Part shown: piece by piece, positions 7,771 to 16,394 of the stretch | Layout of the letters: every line of letters starts with the position of its first letter | How positions within the stretch are numbered: position 1 is the stretch's first letter | DNA from: an uncultured Oscillospiraceae bacterium | GTDB taxonomy: Bacteria > Bacillota > Clostridia > Oscillospirales > Oscillospiraceae | Direction: 5' to 3' | NCBI GenBank assembly: GCA_944382965.1 | Contig: CALWOA010000004.1 | Coordinates: forward strand, 1-64,000 | DNA length: 64,000 nucleotides | Notes under the pieces: generated by a model | Seen by the model: only the letters and a program-made list of their open reading frames with translations | What the model was told of the DNA's origin: nothing | Databases searched by the model: none | Translations under genes and position numbers: made by a program

Positions 7771-10485
7771 ATGACTGCCTTTTTTCAGAATGTGCTGACC
7801 GCCAGCTTTCATGGCAGCATCGTCATTCTGGCGGTTCTGCTGCTGCGGCTGGTTCTGCGGAAGACACCGAGAAAATTCATCTGTTTTCTGTGGGTGCTGG
7901 CAGGAGTGCGGCTGCTGATGCCCATTCCCGTACAGAGCAGCTTCAGTTTGCAGCCTCAAAGTATTACCATTCCCATTTCTTTGAACCTAACCAAAGCGCT
8001 GCCCTTTGTATGGGCGACAGTGGCGGTGGTCATCGCCGCTTACAGCTTCTGGTCTTATGTACATCTGCGCAAGAAGGTGCATGATGCGGTACCGGTTCCC
8101 GGCGGATGGGAGTCTGACCAGATTGACACCGCCTTTGTGCTGGGCTTTATCAAGCCCAAGATTTACATACCCACCGGCATGTCCGAAAATACCCGGGATC
8201 AGATTCTGGCCCACGAGCGCACCCATCTGGACAAGGGCGATCACTGGATCAAAATGGTCGGCTTTCTGGCCCTGGCGCTGCACTGGTTCAATCCTCTGGT
8301 GTGGGTCAGTTATATCCTGCTGTGCAAGGACATTGAAATGGCCTGTGATGAACGGGTGGTTCAATTCATGGAGCTGGACGAGCGGAAGGCCTACTCCGCC
8401 GCCCTGCTCAAATGCAGCACCAAGCAGGTACACTACGCCGCCTGTCCCGTTGCCTTCGGTGAGGTCAGTGTAAAATACCGCATCAAGTCCGTACTGAACT
8501 ACCGCAAGCCCAGCTTCTGGATTAGCCTGTTGGGTGTACTGGCCATCTGTTTTGTGGCGCTGTGCCTGGTAACCAGTCCCAAGGAAACCGAGCAGGTGTA
8601 TGTGGATCCTCAGGAACAGCTTGAGGAAAACAGCAAGGAAGATCCCGCCGACTTTACTCCAGCGGTGCTGCCGGAGGTAGAGCCCAATCCGGATTGGGGT
8701 GTGGATATCTTTATGGATGTGGCCTCTCCCTCCAGCGGCACTCTGGTCTACAAAGTGGAAGAGCGCTTTGCTGCAGCTTCCGAGGAAATGAAACTGCATG
8801 ATGCCGCCATTGACCGCTGGAACGGAACCCAGTGGGAGCCGGTGCCGGGCATCACCCAAAGGCCTCTGATCCGAGATGACAGCGGAATCGGTTTTGCCGC
8901 CAGCCGGGACGATGCTGTAAACTATTTCCCGCACGAGCTGGACTGGTCTATGGTCTATGGTTCCCTGCCCGCCGGGGATTACCGGCTTCGTGTAACCATT
9001 GATAGTGTATCGGACTCTGCAGAATTCCAGACAGCTTTCCACATTTATCGGGAAGAATTGCCTGCGGTGGAAGAAGCTGCCCTGGAACGGTGCACCGCCG
9101 CACTGGATACACTTTATAACAGCGAATATTACTCCCTGCTCTTCTCTGAGTATGACCTGGAAGGCAATGTTTCCCCGGTCATGCGGCTCATTCGAGATTC
9201 CAGTCATTATAGTGTAGAGTATCTTTATGGTGAATTCTGTATCGCCAGCTCTGTTCAGGATATGCCGATTTATTCTGAGGAAAAATGGGATGCGCCTTTC
9301 CGTCTCGACCAGAACCGTCGTTACCTGTTCCCGGAAGGACAGTCCACCATCAGCCAGGACGAAGTCCGCTTCCGTTCCGTGTGGTCAGACTATGCCGGAA
9401 CTTCCTACCGGGGTACGGATACCTTCCTGTTTAATCAAGATGGCAGTCTGAAATCCATTGAACATCTGGAAGAAACCGTTGATGAAAACGGAACCGTAGT
9501 ATCCAAGAAAATCAATCGCGTTGAAAAGGAAGGTGTATCCGGTTCTATCCTGTATGACAAAGAGACATATGCTTATGCAGACTCTTTTGACGATATGAGA
9601 AATTCTCCCTGGGGAATCCTCTTCAGAGTAGATGATGACCTGCTGTCCCCCGCCGGTGGAGAAGTGTGGTTCAGTTGTGATGCTGTTGGCGTCTCCAATT
9701 ACTATACCGATGGAAAATACTGGCTGGAAAAGAAAAACGGCACCCGATGGGAACGTCTTGGCAGTGAAACTACGGAAGCCAGCTTTGGTGAGGAAACCAT
9801 TTCCATTCGCAGCCGTACGGAAATGCGGCAGGTGGATTGGACAAGCACCTACGGCGAATTGGAGCCCGGCATCTACCGGATGGGCAAACACTTCTACAAT
9901 GGGGACGAGTCCATCATCCAGTATTCTGAGTTTGCCATTTACCCGGTAGGCGGCATCTACGGCGAAGGCGGAGAGGAAGCCGTTGCCCGGGTGGATGCAG
10001 CCATTGCCAAGCTGCAAAGCGGCAGTTATCGGGTGGAAATGTGGTCCTATCCAGGCCCCGGATATGACTCCACCCCCATGATGGATCAGGTCTTCTGGAA
10101 ATACAACGGAATCACAGTGGGCGATTACTATTTTTCCAACACCTACTCCCACAGTTATGCGGCAAAACCGGGAGATTTTATGTATGAGGACTGGGCCAAA
10201 CGGGATCTGTTCGAGTCCGATTACGACAGCATCTACTTCCCGAAAGGCTACAGTGTGATCAGCGATTCGGAAATCCGCTTCATTTACAGTTATTCTTCAG
10301 TTTCCGCTGACAATCCTGCCCAGATGTACACCTATCGCTTTGATGAAAGCGGCAATCTGATAGAAATTCAGAAAGAATACTGTGATTCTATGTGGGGCGG
10401 CACCATAACCCGGTATGTCGTCACAGATACGCCGGAAAGCGAAATTCAGGCCTGGGTAGAACAAATACAGGCAGAACAATCCTGA
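7771..10485 (+). CDS. M56 (BlaR1-type) membrane protease with duplicated extracytoplasmic region
   Basis: A 904-residue protein. The N-terminal 270 residues are an M56 peptidase: four hydrophobic segments, the zinc motif HERTH at 148-152, and the downstream CKDIEMACDE that supplies the third ligand. The last membrane segment is near 250-268 (WISLLGVLAICFVALCLV). The outer region of about 630 residues is not a penicillin-binding domain. It is a tandem duplication of a two-part unit: an Ig-like strand-rich part (VDIFMDVASPSSG..., and again ILFRVDDDLLSPAGG...), and a second part containing YLFPEGQSTISQDEVRFRS, repeated as YFPKGYSVISDSEIRFIYS. It presumably senses an external signal and relieves the BlaI repressor upstream. 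AGGAGG lies 8 nt before the ATG. Confidence 0.88.
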   Translation: MTAFFQNVLTASFHGSIVILAVLLLRLVLRKTPRKFICFLWVLAGVRLLMPIPVQSSFSLQPQSITIPISLNLTKALPFVWATVAVVIAAYSFWSYVHLRKKVHDAVPVPGGWESDQIDTAFVLGFIKPKIYIPTGMSENTRDQILAHERTHLDKGDHWIKMVGFLALALHWFNPLVWVSYILLCKDIEMACDERVVQFMELDERKAYSAALLKCSTKQVHYAACPVAFGEVSVKYRIKSVLNYRKPSFWISLLGVLAICFVALCLVTSPKETEQVYVDPQEQLEENSKEDPADFTPAVLPEVEPNPDWGVDIFMDVASPSSGTLVYKVEERFAAASEEMKLHDAAIDRWNGTQWEPVPGITQRPLIRDDSGIGFAASRDDAVNYFPHELDWSMVYGSLPAGDYRLRVTIDSVSDSAEFQTAFHIYREELPAVEEAALERCTAALDTLYNSEYYSLLFSEYDLEGNVSPVMRLIRDSSHYSVEYLYGEFCIASSVQDMPIYSEEKWDAPFRLDQNRRYLFPEGQSTISQDEVRFRSVWSDYAGTSYRGTDTFLFNQDGSLKSIEHLEETVDENGTVVSKKINRVEKEGVSGSILYDKETYAYADSFDDMRNSPWGILFRVDDDLLSPAGGEVWFSCDAVGVSNYYTDGKYWLEKKNGTRWERLGSETTEASFGEETISIRSRTEMRQVDWTSTYGELEPGIYRMGKHFYNGDESIIQYSEFAIYPVGGIYGEGGEEAVARVDAAIAKLQSGSYRVEMWSYPGPGYDSTPMMDQVFWKYNGITVGDYYFSNTYSHSYAAKPGDFMYEDWAKRDLFESDYDSIYFPKGYSVISDSEIRFIYSYSSVSADNPAQMYTYRFDESGNLIEIQKEYCDSMWGGTITRYVVTDTPESEIQAWVEQIQAEQS

Positions 10486-10503
10486 CATAGAAAAGGTGAT
10501 TTT

Positions 10504-10671
10504 ATGGCATCGGAAAACAAATCAACTCCCATGAAAACCGTCTGGATTGACGAAAACAATCGAATCATTTCTTTCAGCACCATGGAACACGCACAGGTGT
10601 ACTGCGCCGAAGAATCGGTATTCTGGAAGCGGATTCTGATTCTGATGCAGGAAAAGTACAAAGTGCAGTAA
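10504..10671 (+). CDS. 55-residue hypothetical protein
   Basis: A short ORF starting MASENKSTPMKTVWIDENN and ending MQEKYKVQ, 18 bp after the M56 gene. AAAAGGTGAT lies directly upstream of the ATG and a terminator hairpin follows the stop by 10 bp, so it appears to be the last gene of the BlaI/M56 operon. No signal peptide or membrane segment. Not recognised; soluble and cytoplasmic by composition. Confidence 0.6.
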   Translation: MASENKSTPMKTVWIDENNRIISFSTMEHAQVYCAEESVFWKRILILMQEKYKVQ

Positions 10672-10681
10672 TCACCCAATC

Positions 10682-10719
10682 GGCCCGGCGAAGATTATTC
10701 GCCGGGCCATGATATTTTT
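10682..10719 (+). terminator. Terminator of the BlaI/M56 operon
   Basis: GGCCCGGCGAA pairs perfectly with TTCGCCGGGCC around a 5-nt loop. The T-run is interrupted (ATGATATTTTT), so termination may be incomplete. Confidence 0.7.
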
Positions 10720-10787
10720 GTAGCTTTTTATCACAATGTAGAGTATAATGCAGTTAGAAACAGGCGTGCCTGAAGGAGGGATATGCT

Positions 10788-11177
10788 ATGACGTTTGGTT
10801 ATTCGATGAATTCTTTTGATTCCTCATTTTCTCTGTTTACCGGGATTTTTACCATCGTTTTCCTTCTGATTTTGGGGATTGTACTGGCCACCATCATCAA
10901 GGGAATTATGCAATGGGGCAAAAACAACGCTTCTCCCCGTCTGACGGTCAGCGCCACCGTTGTGGCTAAGCGCACCGATGTCACCCGGCGGCACGGAAGC
11001 AGCATCGACAACCACCACACCTTCTCCTCTACCCGGTACTATGCCACCTTCCAGGTGGAAAGCGGCGACCGGATGGAACTGGAGCTGGAAGGAAACCAAT
11101 TCGGTCTGCTGGCAGAGGGCGACCGGGGCAATCTCAGCTTCCAGGGCACCCGGTATCTGGGGTTTGAACGAACATAA
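10788..11177 (+). CDS. DUF2500 domain membrane protein
   Basis: A 129-residue protein with one membrane segment near residues 17-40 (GIFTIVFLLILGIVLATII). A small beta domain follows, with the DUF2500 pattern LTVSATVVAKRTDV, then YYATFQVESGDRMELELEGNQFGLLAEGDRGNLSFQGTRYLGFER. Function of the family is unknown. AAGGAGG lies 8 nt before the ATG, and TATAAT at 10744-10749 is a probable -10 with a poor -35. The gene stands alone between two terminators. Confidence 0.82.
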   Translation: MTFGYSMNSFDSSFSLFTGIFTIVFLLILGIVLATIIKGIMQWGKNNASPRLTVSATVVAKRTDVTRRHGSSIDNHHTFSSTRYYATFQVESGDRMELELEGNQFGLLAEGDRGNLSFQGTRYLGFERT

Positions 11178-11197
11178 TCTTTTTTTCTGAAAAGAGT

Positions 11198-11225
11198 CCG
11201 GCACGCAGCTGCGTGCCGGTTTTTT
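11198..11225. terminator. Bidirectional terminator
   Basis: CCGGCACGCAGCTGCGTGCCGG is a fully self-complementary 22-nt stem followed by six T on the plus strand and preceded by an A-rich stretch. It serves both the DUF2500 gene and the convergent minus-strand membrane protein, whose stop lies within it. Confidence 0.85.
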
Positions 11226-12279
11226 ACGGTTTTTCAAAGACCATGTCTCCGATCAGATTCTTATCCCAGTCGTAGAAGTGGAGGGTCAAGGTATCCGTCA
11301 CCGTACCCTGGCAGTTAGAGTAGGTAGCATACCAGTTCCCGTCAGGGCCCATCATGGCACCACCGGCAGAGATGGTAATCTGGTCGCTGTCCACTTTCAT
11401 GATTTCGCCACGCGCCTGCTCATCGGTTACCGTCTCCTGATAACGGAGGGTAATACCCATAGGTGTTTGCGATATGGTAACTTCCTCCACATGCAGACCA
11501 GGTACGGCATCGGGGTCAACAGCCTTCAGTGTAATGACTTCCGATTCGGGAACCGCTGTCAGGGTAATGGGGAGCTCCAGCCGCTCCACCTCTCCGGCTT
11601 CGTTACTGGCATATACGGTACAAGTAGCTTCCAGTTCCGTATCCGTGACGGTCTTGTCTGATTCAATCAGGATTCTCATTTCCGAATCCGAAACATTGAC
11701 AGTGGTCTGGCTGGCCACCGAAATACCCAGTGCCTCCCGATCTCCAACATCTGCGCCTACCATCAACAATTCTTTTCCTTGAGCCCGGGCATACTCTTCC
11801 AAAGTCTGGTCTCCTTCCAAGCCAATTACACCAACACTGTCTTGGGGCATAACTTCGGGGGCTACGATATACTTGTCGCCACCAGAAACGGTCACAGTCA
11901 CATAAATCTTGCCAATATCACACAGCGACTCCGTTACCTTGGCACTCCACCCTTCTTCTGCTGCTGCCGTTGCCGTTTGCTGCTGGATGTAGGGTTCCGC
12001 TTCCTCCGGCAGCTCCCGATTGTACGTCCGGAACAGTTCCCGCAGGCCCCAGAGGTTGGCTGCATAGGCTGTTGCCGCCAAGGCAAAGGCCAGGCACGCT
12101 GCCAGAATCAGCGCCAGGAATTTTCTGGACTTACTTCCTCTTGTTCTATGTTCATACTTACCCATTTTTGCCGTCCTTTCCGGGGCATGATGCGCAGCTT
12201 TCTCCGGAGCGGTCATGGTTTCAACTATGTACTTTTCGTCAATATCGCTCAAGGCTTTGGAAATCCACTTACGATTCAC
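11224..12279 (-). CDS. Membrane protein paired with ECF sigma factor (putative anti-sigma factor)
   Basis: A 351-residue protein. The N terminus is short and cytoplasmic (MNRKWISKALSDIDEKYIVE), a membrane segment lies near residues 53-73 (FLALILAACLAFALAATAYAA), and about 280 residues lie outside in beta-rich sequence without a recognised fold. It begins with a GTG that overlaps the stop of the sigma factor gene by 4 bp (GTGA), with AGGAGG 10 nt upstream. Gene order and topology are those of an anti-sigma/sensor partner; there is no clear zinc anti-sigma motif, so the role is inferred from context. Confidence 0.65.
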   Translation of the reverse strand: MNRKWISKALSDIDEKYIVETMTAPEKAAHHAPERTAKMGKYEHRTRGSKSRKFLALILAACLAFALAATAYAANLWGLRELFRTYNRELPEEAEPYIQQQTATAAAEEGWSAKVTESLCDIGKIYVTVTVSGGDKYIVAPEVMPQDSVGVIGLEGDQTLEEYARAQGKELLMVGADVGDREALGISVASQTTVNVSDSEMRILIESDKTVTDTELEATCTVYASNEAGEVERLELPITLTAVPESEVITLKAVDPDAVPGLHVEEVTISQTPMGITLRYQETVTDEQARGEIMKVDSDQITISAGGAMMGPDGNWYATYSNCQGTVTDTLTLHFYDWDKNLIGDMVFEKP

Positions 12280-12833
12280 GCAATCATCCCCTCCTTGTGT
12301 AAATAGTCCTGCAATTTTTTACGCAAACGGAAAAGACGTACAGAGGCGTTATGGGGCTTCCAGTCCAGATTCTGGGCAATCTGGCTGATGCTGTCTCCAT
12401 ACCAATAACGCCGCAGGAACAGATACCGGTCTTCCTTGGATAATCCCTTGAGAAATGCGTTGAGATACCGGGTCAGCTCCTTGGCATCGTACTCCGATTC
12501 CACGGTGGATAAGGCAGGGATAGTCTGCTCCAGTTCATCCAGGGCAAGATCGTAGTAGCTGTTGCGCTTGGCGGCGGTATTGGCATGGTATCGGCTCAGG
12601 CTTACATTCCGGGCAATCCGGCAGGCGTAAGCTCCCAGATACTTTGGCCGCTGTGGAGGAATCTGGTCCCAGACACGCAGGTATGTATCGTTGGTACACT
12701 CTTCCACGTCCTGGTGGTTTTTCAGAATATTGGTTACCACGTTTCTGATTGCCGCTCCGTATTTGAGAATCAATTCTGTGATTGCCTGTTCCGAGCGCTC
12801 AAAGAACAGGTCAAGGATTTCTTGATCTTTCAA
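12276..12833 (-). CDS. ECF-type RNA polymerase sigma factor (first module)
   Basis: About 185 residues with sigma region 2 (YGAAIRNVVTNILKNHQDVEECTNDTYLRVWDQIPP) and region 4 (LSKEDRYLFLRRYWYGDSISQIAQNLDW, then RLFRLRKKLQDYL). No ATG lies near the conserved N terminus. The TTG at 12833 (LKDQEILDLFFERSEQAI) is chosen because it aligns with the start of the second ECF factor (MEDSAIIDLYFERSEEAI) and has AGGA 10 nt upstream; the TTG at 12839 is the alternative. It overlaps its membrane partner by 4 bp. Confidence 0.88.
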   Translation of the reverse strand: MKDQEILDLFFERSEQAITELILKYGAAIRNVVTNILKNHQDVEECTNDTYLRVWDQIPPQRPKYLGAYACRIARNVSLSRYHANTAAKRNSYYDLALDELEQTIPALSTVESEYDAKELTRYLNAFLKGLSKEDRYLFLRRYWYGDSISQIAQNLDWKPHNASVRLFRLRKKLQDYLHKEGMIA

Positions 12834-12920
12834 ACACAACACATCCTTTCCGTTACACCTATATAGTGCGGATTGAAACGTGGATATCTCACACAAATAA
12901 AAAATTTTTTCTCAGAAACA

Positions 12921-12952
12921 AGCGCCCGGCCTTCCAAAGAAGGTCAGGCGCT
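12921..12952 (-). terminator. Terminator after the DarA gene
   Basis: On the minus strand AGCGCCTGACCTTC pairs with GAAGGCCGGGCGCT with one mismatch and a 4-nt loop, followed by a broken T-run. It lies just past the DarA stop and before the first ECF gene. Confidence 0.65.
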
Positions 12953-12965
12953 GATGGGGTAAGGC

Positions 12966-13295
12966 TTACATTTTCTCGAACTGTTCGACAGCGGTAACAA
13001 AAACCGTAGCGCCGCCGACCGCCACCGAGGACATGGGAAGGCCCATCTCCAGATCCATGCCACCGGGCATCATGGGCAGCGGAGCCTCCACCGTCCGTTT
13101 GCGGCTGTTGGCACGGATAATATCCAGCGCCTGGGCTACACGGTCGTCCTCAGTACCCATCAAAAGCGTGGTGTTGCCGCTGCGCAGGAAACCGCCGGTG
13201 GTGCTCATCTTGGTAAAATAGAATCCGCCTTCGCGCAGGCCGCTGCAAACTGCGTCGCTGTCGTTGTTATTGATAATTGCGGTAATCATTTTCAT
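12966..13295 (-). CDS. darA: Cyclic-di-AMP receptor DarA/PstA (PII-like)
   Basis: A 109-residue PII-like protein (DUF970). Members bind cyclic di-AMP as trimers. Visible are MITAIINNNDSDAV, the first binding loop FYFTKMSTTGGFLRSGNTTLL with the conserved TGGFL, and the C-terminal GGATVFVTAVEQFEKM. The start at 13295 (MKMITAI) is chosen because AAGGAG lies 8 nt upstream and gives the usual length; a longer frame reaches 13319. The gene sits alone between two ECF modules with its own terminator. Confidence 0.9.
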   Translation of the reverse strand: MKMITAIINNNDSDAVCSGLREGGFYFTKMSTTGGFLRSGNTTLLMGTEDDRVAQALDIIRANSRKRTVEAPLPMMPGGMDLEMGLPMSSVAVGGATVFVTAVEQFEKM

Positions 13296-13401
13296 GGTCG
13301 TATCTCCTTTTCCTTTCATCGGTAAAACCGCGTCTTCATGGCACCATTGTACCCCGATTGAGCCCTGGTGTAAAGGAGAAAGTTTTTTATTTCAGTTGAT
13401 T

Positions 13402-14922
13402 TTATAACTCCAAACCATAATCGGATACCTTCCATTGTCCGTTCTCCCAAACCAGCGTAAAACGCAAATAAGTAAAAAAGTCACTTGTCGGAAAATCCCG
13501 GAACTCCACAGAGACGGACAGACAGCCATTTTCTGCCATGTCTGAAACGATGTTGTCCATTCCTTTCAGCGTGCAGGATTCTACTTTCTCCCCGTTTCCA
13601 TAGCCCAATACAGTTTGCGAGAAATCAGAAGAAACGTATTGTGCCATCCAACTGGTATCATTCTGCAAATAAGCTTCTGTGAATTGGTTTGCAACGGTTT
13701 CCGGGTCAGCCAATGCATTCTCATCGGTTTGGGGCAAGGCAGCTGTTCCTTCCAAGTATTGCAGGAGCGTATCCACCCGCTCTTGCACCATCGTCGCTGC
13801 ATCACCATTGACCACCAAACCAGTTATCGAACCACCGTCAAATTCCGCAATTTTTTGTTCCACCAAGGTTTTCTTTTCTGCACTCCAGTTCATTTGCTCC
13901 ACAAAAATTGCCTGCAGCGTCTCGCCATCTTGTGTCTTCTCCAAAACCGTCCACAGCTTCTCCAGGGCTTCCAACCACAAGGTATGGCGCTGTCCAGCAA
14001 GTGTATTCATATCGGCCTGGGTAAGGCTTCCATCCGTCATTAACGTATTTGTGATTTGCTCACTTTCTTCTTTCGCCTTTCCCACTTCCTGGCGAGCTGC
14101 TTCCACAGCGGCATCCTTATCCCCATATGCAAAATCATTTGCATTGGGTTCAAAGGTTTTCAGAATGCGCTGGAAGTGCATACCATGGCCTTCTGCGGCT
14201 TCCAGAAAATACCGGATGATGATGTGGTAGGTGCCCTGCTCTCCATTTTTCCGGAAGTAGTGATATTCTATCGGCGAATCCCAAGCAGTTCCGTTCTGAG
14301 CCGAGAAGTAAGTCCAGGAATCTTCTTTGCCCTGCCAAAGATAGGAAATTGTCTCCCAGTCTCCGGCCATTTGCTCACGGGTCTCCTCCGCCAATTCCAT
14401 AGGTTCCCGGTTTGGCAGTTCCCGGATCTCCATTTCGCAGGCTGGTGTTACTTCCTGAATGGGGCGAAGGTAGTAAACGCCATCTTCCTGGGTCATCTGG
14501 TAGGTAGATTCAAACTCCATTGTGAAACCTGGTTCCGTCTGCGCTTCTTCTGTTGTTTCTCCTGTTGTCTCTTCCGTGGGGTCGGCATACTGGTTTTGCT
14601 CCTGGGTCTTTTCCAGGAATGTGGCAAAGTACTCTGTCCATTGGGTAAAGTATCCCCTTCCTGCCAAAGTTGCCAGCAGTAATGCGGCTGCCGCTGATAG
14701 AATCAGGAATTTTTGAAATCCTTTTTTCTTCCGTTTTTCATTTTTTCTTGCCTGGTAGGGATATTGTTCTTCTGTAGGAACCAAGGTCAGTGGTTGTTTG
14801 GGTTTCTCTTTTTGCGCATTTTCCGGCTTCGGTCGTTTGGGGGGCTGCGTGCCGTTTTTTGCTTCCAAAATATACGAGTCCCGAATGGAACCAAACACTT
14901 CCAGGAAATCCATAGTGGTCAT
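13402..14922 (-). CDS. Membrane partner of second ECF sigma factor, with LprI-like domain
   Basis: A 506-residue protein. About 75 cytoplasmic residues, rich in Lys/Pro and ending KRKKKGFQKF, precede a membrane segment (LILSAAAALLLATLAGRGYF). The outer part has a Thr/Glu-rich linker. A helical region around residues 275-395 (LMTDGSLTQADMNTLAGQRHTLW..., QMNWSAEKKTLVEQKIAEFDGGS) recalls the LprI/DUF1311 lysozyme-inhibitor fold. The C terminus is an NTF2-like segment (ADPETVANQFTEAYLQND... FTLVWENGQWKVSDYGLEL). The ATG overlaps the sigma stop by 1 bp (TGATG) and AGGAGG lies 7 nt upstream. Anti-sigma role is inferred. Confidence 0.62.
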   Translation of the reverse strand: MTTMDFLEVFGSIRDSYILEAKNGTQPPKRPKPENAQKEKPKQPLTLVPTEEQYPYQARKNEKRKKKGFQKFLILSAAAALLLATLAGRGYFTQWTEYFATFLEKTQEQNQYADPTEETTGETTEEAQTEPGFTMEFESTYQMTQEDGVYYLRPIQEVTPACEMEIRELPNREPMELAEETREQMAGDWETISYLWQGKEDSWTYFSAQNGTAWDSPIEYHYFRKNGEQGTYHIIIRYFLEAAEGHGMHFQRILKTFEPNANDFAYGDKDAAVEAARQEVGKAKEESEQITNTLMTDGSLTQADMNTLAGQRHTLWLEALEKLWTVLEKTQDGETLQAIFVEQMNWSAEKKTLVEQKIAEFDGGSITGLVVNGDAATMVQERVDTLLQYLEGTAALPQTDENALADPETVANQFTEAYLQNDTSWMAQYVSSDFSQTVLGYGNGEKVESCTLKGMDNIVSDMAENGCLSVSVEFRDFPTSDFFTYLRFTLVWENGQWKVSDYGLEL

Positions 14923-15476
14923 CAATATCCCTCCTTTTGCAGGTATTTATTCAGCTTTCCTCTGGTACGGTGAAGCATGGAGACAACTTTACTCTGAGAA
15001 AACCCAAACTGTTCCGCAATTTCCTGCGAACTATCCAGATACCAGTACCGGCAGACAAACACTTTCCGCTCTGTTTCCGAAAGGCTTCCCAGGAAGCGGT
15101 TAATGCTCCGAAGCAGCTCCCGTCTTTCACAGGTATCTTCCGTACTTTCCATACTGGAAATGCACTCTTCCAGCTCTTCCAGAGCCAAAGGGACTTCCCC
15201 TCCACCCCGCTTTTGAGCGGTGCGGGATTTCCATCGATCCAAAGAAATATGGCGGGTAATCTTCCCCAGAAAGGTTGCCAGCACCGAAGGATACCGGGGT
15301 GGAATATTATTCCAGGCGGCTAAGTATGTATCACTTACGCTTTCTTCGGAATCTTCTCGATTTGCTAGGATCTGATAAGCAATTTTGTAGCAGTAGCTGC
15401 CATACTTTGCCGAAGTTGCCGTGATTGCCTCTTCAGAGCGCTCAAAATACAGGTCAATAATTGCGCTGTCTTCCAT
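14922..15476 (-). CDS. ECF-type RNA polymerase sigma factor (second module)
   Basis: A 184-residue ECF sigma factor with region 2 (YGSYCYKIAYQILANREDSEESVSDTYLAAWNNIPP) and region 4 (LSETERKVFVCRYWYLDSSQEIAEQFGFSQSKVVSMLHRTRGKL). The ATG at 15476 has GAGAGGG 7 nt upstream and is preferred over the longer frame to 15506. It resembles the first ECF factor closely in layout, so the two modules are probably an old duplication with divergent sensor partners. The leader on the minus strand contains CTAGTAGATAGGTG, similar to CTATATAGGTG before the first module. Confidence 0.9.
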   Translation of the reverse strand: MEDSAIIDLYFERSEEAITATSAKYGSYCYKIAYQILANREDSEESVSDTYLAAWNNIPPRYPSVLATFLGKITRHISLDRWKSRTAQKRGGGEVPLALEELEECISSMESTEDTCERRELLRSINRFLGSLSETERKVFVCRYWYLDSSQEIAEQFGFSQSKVVSMLHRTRGKLNKYLQKEGY

Positions 15477-15627
15477 AGTACAGCCCTCTCTTTCTGTGTC
15501 CTTCACCTATCTACTAGACAAATAGCGCGAGATGTTGCATGATTTTAAAAAATTTTTTCAATTCTTTTTCACATTATCACAAATTATCGAAACGCACAAG
15601 TACAAAAGACCATGCTTACGGACGGAA

Positions 15628-16200
15628 TCAAAGAATATTTAGGCCAAAGTATCGCAGCATTCCGTAATAGATTCCTCTGGCAAATCCTTGGGGATCATTG
15701 GCTAATTTCTGCGCATCGGATGGATTGGTTAGATATGCCAGTTCTACCAACACTGCCGGCATGGCGGTACGTCGTAAGACAAGCAGCGATGGATTCACAC
15801 GAACGCCATTGTCTCGCGTTCCCGCTTGCTCCACCAATCCAATCAAAATATGCTGTGCCAGCCAGTATGCTTGGGTAAACGCCTGATAGACATACACTTC
15901 GCTGCCATTAATGGCAGGATTCACATTTGCGTTGCCGTGAATGCTGATAAAGTAATCCGCCGGCCAGGAGTTGGCCATGTTCACCCTGGTTTGTAAACTT
16001 GTCAGGTTATTGATGCCCAGCACAGTCTCTGGCGTAGGCCTGGATACGCGTACACTGAATCTGGGGTCCTGCTTCAGCAGTTTGGCAAGATACATACCCA
16101 CTACATATGTGATATCCTGCTCTCGCAGTCCATTTCCTTCTGCTCCAGTATTATGGCTGCTGGGGTTATGTCCTTGGTCAATAAAAATACGAATTGGCAT
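15628..16200 (-). CDS. N-acetylmuramoyl-L-alanine amidase (Amidase_3)
   Basis: A 190-residue zinc amidase that cleaves the bond between muramic acid and the peptide stem. The zinc ligands H11 (DQGHNP), E27 (GLREQD) and H88 (SIHGNAN) and the catalytic E153 (VLVELAYLTN) are all present. It consists of the catalytic domain only: no signal peptide, no cell-wall binding repeats. Export is therefore unclear; such short forms occur in spore-formers and in prophage lysins. It diverges from the AIM24-family gene across 194 bp. Confidence 0.9.
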   Translation of the reverse strand: MPIRIFIDQGHNPSSHNTGAEGNGLREQDITYVVGMYLAKLLKQDPRFSVRVSRPTPETVLGINNLTSLQTRVNMANSWPADYFISIHGNANVNPAINGSEVYVYQAFTQAYWLAQHILIGLVEQAGTRDNGVRVNPSLLVLRRTAMPAVLVELAYLTNPSDAQKLANDPQGFARGIYYGMLRYFGLNIL

Positions 16201-16394
16201 CTCATCATCTCCTACATGCTAATACTGTATTCTATTCACCAATTTTCTTTTTTGCTAAACAGTTCAGTGAAGTTTCACAAAATTGGCCCCCGATAAAAGA
16301 AGCTGACATTTCCTTCTGGACTAATTCATACCCATTGTGTAGAATGAATGTATCCCCAAGCAATCCTACACGCAAAAACAGGAGGTGCAATCCT

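Noticed and set aside
12834..12896. Longer start for the first ECF sigma factor at 12896
   Set aside because: That start is a TTG without a ribosome site, and the extra residues have no counterpart in the second ECF factor.
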